From Fusarium oxysporum f. sp. lycopersici 4287 (lineage: Eukaryota; Ascomycota; Sordariomycetes; Hypocreales; Nectriaceae): a stretch of 64,000 bases of DNA. Shown here piece after piece: positions 56,897 to 64,000 of this stretch. Position 1 is the first letter of the stretch; each line of letters begins with the position of its first letter. The DNA lies in the NCBI RefSeq assembly GCF_000149955.1, contig NC_030992.1, positions 1,333,073 to 1,397,072 on the forward strand, given 5' to 3'. Below the pieces are notes generated by a model. It saw only the letters and a program-made list of their open reading frames with translations, was not told the DNA's origin and searched no databases. A program made the position numbers and the translations under genes.

Positions 56897-58014
56897 ATGT
56901 CTGTTATTCTCTGCACAGGTAAATGCGACTCCTCTATCAACATATCCTCCAATACAAGCTAACCCACCTTACAGCTGGCTATGACCACACTATCAGGTGC
57001 GATACGATGCGCTTCTCGACTGGTAATCGCAAATGGCTGACATGTGGCTTCTAGATTCTGGGAGGCCTTGTCGGGTATCTGTTCACGCACGATTCAACAC
57101 CCTGACTCCCAGGTGAACCGTCTCTGCATCTCTCCCGACAAGCGATACCTTGCCGCCGCTGGCCATCATACCGTCAAGCTGTACGATATCAAGTCTACGA
57201 ATCCCAACCCGTTGTTGACATTTGAGGGCCACACTGGAAACATCACAGGCGTTGCGTTTCACTGCGAGGGGAAATGGATGGTAACTAGCTCCGAGGACGG
57301 GACCGTCAAGATCTGGGAGACACGGACCGGATCGATTCAACGAAGCTACAACCATGGCTGTCCGGCCAACGACGTGGTGATTCACCCCAACCAGGGTGAG
57401 ATCATCAGCTGCGATAGGTCTGGAAGTGTCAGGGTGTGGGATTTGGCTGAGAACAACTGTTCCCATGAGCTCATCCCAGAGGAGGACGTCTCAGTCTCCA
57501 GCGTTACTGTCGCTAGTGATGGGTCCTTGCTATGCGCTGCGAACAATGCTGTAAGTAACAATCAGAGGTGCTGGAAATTGATCTCTAACCATTTCGCTAG
57601 GGCAACGTATTCGTATGGAATCTTATTCAGAGCTTTGATCGCACACAATTAGTGCCGGTAACGCACTTCAATGCCCACAAGGAATACATCACCCGTATTC
57701 TTCTATCCCCAGACGTCAAGAAACTCGCCACTTGTAGTGCAGACCACACAGCCAAGATCTGGGAGGTGAAGAACATCGAACCAAGCACAGATCTGGAACC
57801 CAAGCCGTATCCCCTAGAAGCCACTCTTACCGGGCACCAGCGCTGGGTCTGGGATTGTGCTTTCAGCGCCGACTCTGCGTACCTAGTCACTGCTTGCTCC
57901 GATCACTATGCGCGATTGTGGGAATTGCATAGCCAGCAGATTATCCGACAATACAACGGACATCACAGAGGAGCTGTCTGCGTTGCCTTGAACGATTATT
58001 CGGAAACACGATAA
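56897..58014 (+). CDS. LST8: LST8/Wat1 WD-repeat subunit of TOR complexes
   Basis: Four exons (56897-56918, 56975-56996, 57055-57550, 57601-58014) encode 317 residues. Two tiny first exons give MSVILCTAGYDHTIRFWEAL, the usual Lst8 start. Seven WD repeats follow, with ends such as VKLYDIK, VKIWETR, VRVWDLA, VFVWNL, AKIWEVK and ARLWELH, and the conserved GYDHTIRFWEA and FEGHTGNITGVAFHCEGKW. Lst8 binds the kinase domain of TOR in TORC1 and TORC2. Introns are 56, 58 and 50 bp. The last frame joins at codon boundary 180, and the final blade closes with QQIIRQYNGHHRGAVCVAL. The length fits family members (300-326). Confidence 0.95.
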
Positions 58015-58439
58015 AGGGGTTATATGGAGCACGGTATAGCACTAGATTCATGCCAGGTTGGCGGGAGAATGGCGTTGGTAAGATGTTTTCAATAAGGTTC
58101 GGATATTACTGTTTGAGGATTGAAGCTACGATACGGGCGTGTGCCCTAGATAGTGAAAGGCTTTCATTTGTCAACAGAAATCGCATTGTAAGCCCCTGGA
58201 GAATGACATCAAGTAAGTGGCACTGAAGAGGCAATAGTGCAAGTCAAATCCAAATATGAAAGCATTAAACAGATCTTATATGGTTTGACTTTGCTACACA
58301 ATCTATTCACAAAGGGGGCCAATCTGTTGACAATTTCAATTGTTCATATGTAAGTGATGCCGCTGGTAAATTCCAAGGCCTTCCAAACATTCGTGTAGGT
58401 ATCAAGGTCGCTTGCTAGGCATGGGCAGCCTCGGAGTTT
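58015..58439. other. convergent 3' region between LST8 and con-6
   Basis: Both genes end here. There is no gene or repeat. Confidence 0.5.
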
Positions 58440-58788
58440 TTAGAAATCCTCCTTGTCAAGACGCTCCTTGGCATTCTTCTTGGCCTCATCGGAGACGTTG
58501 AGGTTGTTCAGGGTACTATTGCTATTAGCCGGTAGTCAAGTCTAAGAGACGTTGGAACTTACGCCTTGAGACCGCCAGCAACATTGCCAGGGTTCTTGTC
58601 CTTGTTGTCCTCAGCACCAGTAACTGTAAGATGTTAGAATAGGACTTATAATGGGAGGCGTGGAGCTTACCCTCACCACCGTTGAACTCGTTCTCGAGAG
58701 CCTGACGTGAGTACTCCTTGGCCTCCTCGGAGGTGTTGGGGTTGTTGATAGTAGCCTTGTGGCCGCCGGCAACCTGAGCATCGGTCAT
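58440..58788 (-). CDS. con-6: conidiation-specific protein 6 (con-6) family
   Basis: Three exons (58788-58671, 58623-58563, 58515-58440) with 47 bp introns encode 84 residues. Two copies of the Con-6 motif are present: VAGGHKATINNPNTSEEAK at the N-terminus and VAGGLKATLNNLNVSDEAK in the second half, each followed by an amphipathic (Arg/Lys, Glu) helix. The short linker reads GAEDNKDKNPGN. In Neurospora con-6 is expressed during conidiation and accumulates in spores; the molecular role is not known. Expression control here is expected to be developmental, inferred from the family. The gene is split into pieces that simple ORF calling misses. Confidence 0.93.
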
Positions 58789-61192
58789 TTTGAAGGAAGT
58801 GTGTGGTGAAATTGGTAAAGAATAGGAGGTCTTGTGATAGCTGTTGCTTGAGAGTGGTCGATGTGTTGATGATGAGAATTGTTGGCTTGGTTGTGGACAA
58901 CAGGACCTTCTTATAGCTGTTTCTCAGCCCTTGTTTGGCCTCTCATCGCCGATCCCAGACTGAAAATCAACCTGAAAACATCAAAGATCATTTCATTGAT
59001 GCAACTGATGAGCCGGCAGATCGTCCAGCCTCCTCTTATTGCGACGTTTCTGTCGGCAAGCTGCTTTCTCACAAGGAAGCTTGCAAATTGACCTGGTACC
59101 CGACGGGATTGTTTGCTTTTGGTGAGGAATCATGCGGATACGGCTTGTTGTGTGGTGACGTGTAGGCTGCCCCTGAGCAAGGATTTCATCACAGGCAAAT
59201 GCTCGATCATGATGTTGAAGCGTGAATAATGACATTCTGATATGTGTGCGATATCAGAGATCGCAATTGGAAACATCCTGGGGAAAGCTTGTAGGTATGT
59301 TATCGGGTCGATCGATAGTAAAGCCTGATCTTGTTGCAACCAAATCTCAGTCTTTAATGGTGCCCTTGCAAATCATCCACGATCATGCAAGACGAAGTGT
59401 ATAGTCTAAATCAATACCATTGCAATGACGAAATTCGAAAAGGGCAAGATGTTAGTTGAGATCAACAACAATACCACAACTCTGACCACTATAACGTTCC
59501 TGGACAAAACTGTATTGAGCTACAGGTCATGACGCATCAATTCATATTTGTGAGGCACTCATCGCTAATTACAACAAATGTTCCCTAGAATCACGGCTAC
59601 TGGCTTAAGTGAGGACTCCAAAGCAAACAAAGATGAAAAGACGGTCTGTGCCAGTTGATGAATCATGGACACGGATCATGACATCAGAACGTGTCGTAAA
59701 CATAGGACCGATCACGACGAATGCGCGAGATCCCGTGAAACACTGGAGAAGGAGAGAGACATACGAGGAAGCGTGAGAGAAATGAGAGAAAGGGGTTGAA
59801 TATTCCTTGATTGAATTTGCTCCAGACTTGGGTGAAGGTGGTTGGATCAACTGATGGATATTGACGGGCCACTAAACCTATGCCAAGTTTGAACTCTCAA
59901 AGCATTGGAGAGGAACAATCTTGAATAGAAACATGCCTAAGATTAGTGAATCCAATCGCAACCTGACAATGTTCTATAAGCAAGATCAACTTAAGTGATA
60001 TATCAATTCTGTCATTTGTCTTGTGGTTGGTCAAGGGTAGGTTGAGCATTAGAAACTTTGCATGATCGGCAAGCTGAGACGTTGGGTATGATTCGGACAA
60101 TTCCGAAGTAAATATATCCAAGAGTGTCTGTATGAATGAAACCTTTAACCGACGCTGGCCGAGTTATCTGCGTATGCGGTCAAATTGAAGCCGACGTACG
60201 GATTGACGATCACTTAATCCTGTGTTCTGTGTCGTTGAGCTTGATAATAGTCCCGAGATCGAAAAGCCAATCACGGAGCGTACCAGCTTTTTAGGGGATC
60301 CGAAACTTAGACGAAACCACTGTAAAGACACTAACTGGCTCTAGCATATAGCTGATCCGTCCTCGTGGGACAGCGAGACATGTTATGTCGATCCATCTGG
60401 ATATGACAAGTGGCTCATCGGCGTGTCCGCGGTAAAGGGAGCGAATCAAACTCAATGGACCTTCATTGAGCGGCTCTTGGCCGTGCGTCTATCGAATTTC
60501 CTCATCGTCGGAACTAGGTCTCTCCCTACGGGGCCTATGTTGATCACAAGGAGGTAGGGAGGCCAACCACGGGCCTCATGTCCAACATGCTGATGACGTC
60601 GCATCAGAACTTTAAGTCCCCATGTCCAGCTGAACAGGGATCATCGCCAAGAAGCCCCGAGTGACCGGGACGACATGTGGGTTACTCCTAGCAAGCGGTG
60701 ACAGCATCTTGCACCAAAAAGAATAAGCGATGTGTCTGTGTGAGAAAAAGATGTCCATGATGGATGGTCGGGTCGCTTGTCAGCGCGGGAATGCGGCTAA
60801 AAGCACTGACCATGCGGGGAGCCAGAAAGCGCCACACTAGCTGGCCCAAGCCCCCTGGATCCCATCAACAGCCCCCTGTAAGGATAGCGTCCTTAGTGGA
60901 CAGAATTTCCCTAGGGCGAGGCTGAGTTCACGACCCGCCAGCCACGTTGACGCCTTAGCCTCCAGTAATATTTTTAGAAAGCACTTCTCCTGCGAGATTC
61001 TGCCCTTGGCTCAATCTCAACCTCCACACAACCATCACAACCCGACGACTAATAGGCCTTGTGGATTAATATCAGCCCTTTCTTGACGAACGCACGAGCC
61101 TCATGTTCCCTGGTCTACGTTCACACCACTCTTTGATCCCTTGATATTGAAAATCTAGAACGCAGGGAAGGTTGTGTTGCATCGTCACCATC
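58789..61192. other. intergenic region between con-6 and the TMEM234 gene
   Basis: 2.4 kb holding divergent promoters. Developmental genes often have long upstream regions, which fits con-6. Open frames at 59605-59872(-) are hydrophobic and unconvincing. The last 250 bases become CA/CT-rich like a leader. No RNA gene was recognised. Confidence 0.45.
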
Positions 61193-61801
61193 ATGGCATC
61201 TGCAGAAGAGAAGCCACCAGTCTTCAATTACATCCTCAGCTTCGTTCTTGTCGGCCTCGCGTGGGGCTTCACAACCCCTTTCATCCGTCGTGCCGCTCAA
61301 TCACATAATCCACCGACGCATCCAGTGCTCGAGAGCCCATCAGTTCAATCTAGCTGGCTGAAGTCAAAGTTATACGGAGCTTTCTTTGCGGTCATTGACC
61401 TTTTGAAGAATCCTCGTTACGCAATCCCGTTGGTTCTCAATCTTACGGGAAGTATCTGGTTCTTCTTGCTTATTGGACAGGCTGGTAAGTTATACTTTCT
61501 AAACTCACCTGTCAAAGGTTGTCAGGGGGTGTCGATCGCGGATAGTCTAGTGAATCTTTGCCACGCCGAGTTGTTAGTTACTAATGACGAAAATCAGAAT
61601 TGAGCTTGACTGTGCCTATTGTAAACACGCTGGCGTTCCTCTTTACCGTTCTGGGTGATTGGTACGTTGATGGTAAAGTGATCAGTAAAGGTGAGTTTGT
61701 GTTCATTCATGGCTATCTGTGTATTGACCATTTTAGATACTGCGGTTGGGATGGCTCTTATGTTGGTTGGAATTGGCTTGTGTGTTCAGAGCAAGCGTTG
61801 A
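61193..61801 (+). CDS. TMEM234-family small membrane protein
   Basis: Three exons (61193-61484, 61598-61690, 61737-61801) encode 149 residues with four hydrophobic segments: FNYILSFVLVGLAWGFTTPF, YAIPLVLNLTGSIWFFLLIG, LTVPIVNTLAFLFTVLGDW and GMALMLVGIGLCV. The signatures GLAWGFTTPFIRR, NLTGSIWFF and VPIVNTLAFLFT match TMEM234 (UPF0546), a half-size relative of the drug/metabolite transporter superfamily. The C-terminal CVQSKR is typical. Function is unknown; it probably sits in the ER or another endomembrane. Introns are 113 and 46 bp and both splices are phase 1. ATG 61193 has the context CACCATCATGG. Confidence 0.9.
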
Positions 61802-62458
61802 TAGACTAGATTATATGTAATTGAACGTCAATGATTTTGTATTCAACAAATACCTTGTTCGGATTGGTTACCAAACAATGGAAGCAACATGCATGGGAGA
61901 CTCCACTTCTGAGAGACTTATTTGGTGAAACATGAACCACAATCATGGGTGAGGCATGTAAGTGATGAAGTGAATATAAAGTTATTAGAGAATGCAAGAG
62001 AAGAGGTAGAGTAAATAGTTATGCTATTGTTCTGCTCCAGGCAGTTAATGGAGCCCAGCCCCGTTCTCCTAACTAAGGTCCTGCAAGACCCAGGAGATCC
62101 TCTCCATGTATCTCAAAGTGTGCCCAAGCAACACAAATCTGTATCGTTTACATCCAGTAAAACAAACCATGACTCATCAAGTCATGAAGAAAATATAACA
62201 AACATGTTTATCCTTTGCAAAATCACAACCCCAAACCTCAACTCTCCCCCTTAAATATCCGGTCGTCAAGGGTATTCGTTAAAGAATCGTATGCGTCAAA
62301 GAAGTAATAGGAAGAAAGTTTTCATGATTAGCGTAGACGTCGTTCGCTTGCTTTTGGTTCTCTTCGTTTCGTCTCTCGTTCATCACAACCGTTGGTCCTG
62401 GGGGGTATCTTAGATCGTACGTAGTAGCTTCGTCGTCTCTGTTTCCCTGGCGTATTGT
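61802..62458. other. convergent 3' region after the TMEM234 gene
   Basis: AT-rich to about 62250, then unique sequence. Both neighbours end here. No gene is seen. Confidence 0.5.
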
Positions 62459-63254
62459 TCACCGGCGTGCTCGGAGCCAGCGGAGCACGCTTCGGAGACT
62501 GGGATCTTCTGCCGTCCAGCGGCCCATTCCTTCATCCGAGGCCTTGAGCTCGGCGTAGATTACTTCGTCGGCGATGGCTGAGAGCTCCTGTAGCAAGAGT
62601 TAGTCTGAGATGGCTTAGAGCATTGAAGGCTACCGGGAATAATAGCCTGTAAAGGTTATCGTACCGCTCGCAGCTGTCGATCGCATGCTCGAAGTTGAGA
62701 CTGGTTGCTCGAGTTTGGTACGCCGCCCTGCAGCACCTGATTTCTGTATTCAACCCATCGTTGAGCCGCCGCTTGTCGAAGGTAAATCTTCTGTCCCTCG
62801 TGTCGTCTTGCGTACGCGTCCAAGAGAACTCTTCAAGGTGTTAATAATCTTGCCCCGATTTACTGTCTAGCAAACTTGAAGACCTACTGTTTAAGCTCGG
62901 CCTTCATCTGCTCTTGCTCTCCACCAGGGGGAGTTGGCACGCTGGTGTCCGCACCACATTCCAGAATGTGTTGTCCATCCAGCGCACATTGTCGAAGGGC
63001 AGCCCATCCTTCGGTGTAATAGTCTGCAGTATCCTCAGGTTCGACAGGAGCAGCAGCTATGTAGTATTGCAGTGTTCGGAAATCAGAGAGAACTTCAGCA
63101 ACTCGCATTGTGCGGAACTCGTTTACTGTAGGAGATAACAAGTTCACGTGTCAGTGTCTCTGAGTCTTTGAGGGGGTCTGTGGTGGTGCAAAGATGCCAA
63201 TTGACCACCGTGGGTAGTTGCCAAGCTGGCCAGGTATAACTTACATCCGTCCAT
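62459..63254 (-). CDS. unidentified helical protein, four exons, 180 residues
   Basis: Exons 63254-63245, 63125-62888, 62830-62665 and 62587-62459 join in frame across introns of 119, 57 and 77 bp (donors GTAAGT, GTAGGT, GTACGA). The first exon has only ten bases, MDG plus one base. The protein then reads NEFRTMRVAEVLSDFRTLQY and continues mostly helical and charged, with WAALRQCALDGQHILECGAD, LLDAYARRHEGQKIYLRQ and a C-terminal LSAIADEVIYAELKAS, ending in RSVLRWLRARR. The composition suggests a soluble subunit of a complex. I do not recognise the family. The first exon is the least certain; initiation at the internal MRVAEVLS is an alternative. Confidence 0.6.
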
Positions 63255-64000
63255 TATTTCTTAGTATTTGGTTACAATTGCTTTCGAAAGGTCAAGGTGA
63301 TCAGACTAGCTGTGACACGAAGACAACGAGGCCAAAATGGAAGAAGAGGTAGGAAATAGAGTCGTAATGTATTCGAATCAAGCAAAATCGATTTGAATCG
63401 TAAAATAGTCGGTGATGAAAAAGTTGACGAAAATGGTAGGTAAGGAAATATTATAAGAGCTTTGTCATGTCGATCACTTGGTAACAGTTGAGAGAAGCCG
63501 GTTCTTCAATGCTTGCTTGATTGATTGACTGAACAATCGAAACAAGCAGCAGAACCGGGCATCCTTTTTGTATTGTATTATCGTGATGGTTGTCGAAGGC
63601 CTCCCAGATACTCCATCGAGAAACTAGAAACAGACACAGACAACAAGAAGAGTTCCAAGAAGCTCTTGCTCCAGAAAAGTCTCCGTCTAGTCTAACTTCA
63701 GTCTACAGCTCGACCTAAGCTTGCCAAAGGCATGCCATGCTCCACCAACGGGCAGCGAACGGCTACTAGGTCCAAGGGGGGATACCACCCGACATCAAGC
63801 ACCCCCTCTCTCTTCCTAGTCGAAGAGCCCCTACGACACACATGAGAGGCTCGGCAATTAAAGCCAGCCTTCTGAGACAGAATCCTGGGCCACCAGTGAG
63901 AGGGTCAAGATGTGCCTCCACTCAGAACGACCCTTTGCAAGCGCATGTCCAAGTGCAAGCTCAAAAACATCGACGACCCCGGACCAGCTGGTGGCAAACC
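63255..64000. other. promoter-side region at the window end
   Basis: Upstream of the 180-residue gene. Purine-rich in 63330-63440, otherwise unique. No gene is recognised up to the window edge. Confidence 0.45.

Overview
This is a 64 kb piece of a filamentous ascomycete nuclear genome, most likely a Sordariomycete close to Fusarium. The evidence is the gene structure: short 44-140 bp introns with GTAAGT/GTATGT-like donors and CTAAC/CTGAC-like branch points, together with families such as conidiation protein con-6, an Asp f 7-like double-psi beta-barrel protein and fungal Vac7. The genus is an inference from protein resemblance and was not tested. The sequence is a draft: there is a 368 bp N gap at 28103-28470, and PRP6 carries a one-base frame break near 24467.

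Layout, left to right. 1-303 is the end of an unidentified gene. 1456-2259(-) is a secreted barrel-domain protein. 4811-5809(-) is an EFM6-type methyltransferase. 7311-10025(+) is an Axl2-like cadherin-fold membrane protein followed by a 28-copy pyrimidine repeat. 12238-14366(+) is a PP2C phosphatase. 15352-17883(-) is a mitochondrial PPR-like protein. 18309-19852(-) is a DysF-domain protein. 21306-21823(+) is a small alpha-helical membrane protein. 22198-24991(-) is the splicing factor PRP6. 26059-28503(-) is VAC7, interrupted by the gap. 28.5-34.2 kb is gene-poor, with one weak two-exon candidate. 34211-36133(-) is a coiled-coil protein. 37962-38544(-) and 38831-39711(+) are RPL30 and RPL10, divergent over 286 bp. 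41776-43479(+) and 45448-48264(+) are two large unidentified fungal proteins. 49605-51184(+) is spermidine synthase, convergent with the omega-amidase at 51482-52492(-). 53243-53576(-) is a small cysteine-rich protein. 56897-58014(+) is LST8, 58440-58788(-) is con-6, 61193-61801(+) is a TMEM234-type membrane protein and 62459-63254(-) is an unidentified 180-residue protein.

The genes are mostly ordinary housekeeping functions: translation (RPL10, RPL30, EFM6), splicing (PRP6), TOR signalling (LST8), polyamine and glutamine-related metabolism (SPE3, omega-amidase), vacuole membrane regulation (VAC7), and polarity or cell surface (AXL2). They do not form a pathway cluster. I saw no transposon, tRNA, rRNA, CRISPR or secondary-metabolite cluster. 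No clearly novel multi-gene system is visible. The items most worth a second look are two unannotated-type large proteins, several small multi-exon genes that simple ORF calling would miss, alternative in-frame or overlapping upstream starts, and the apparent frame break in an essential gene.

Exon boundaries below were placed by eye from GT-AG signals, reading frame and protein family conservation. Coordinates of multi-exon genes span first to last coding base, with exons listed in the evidence.
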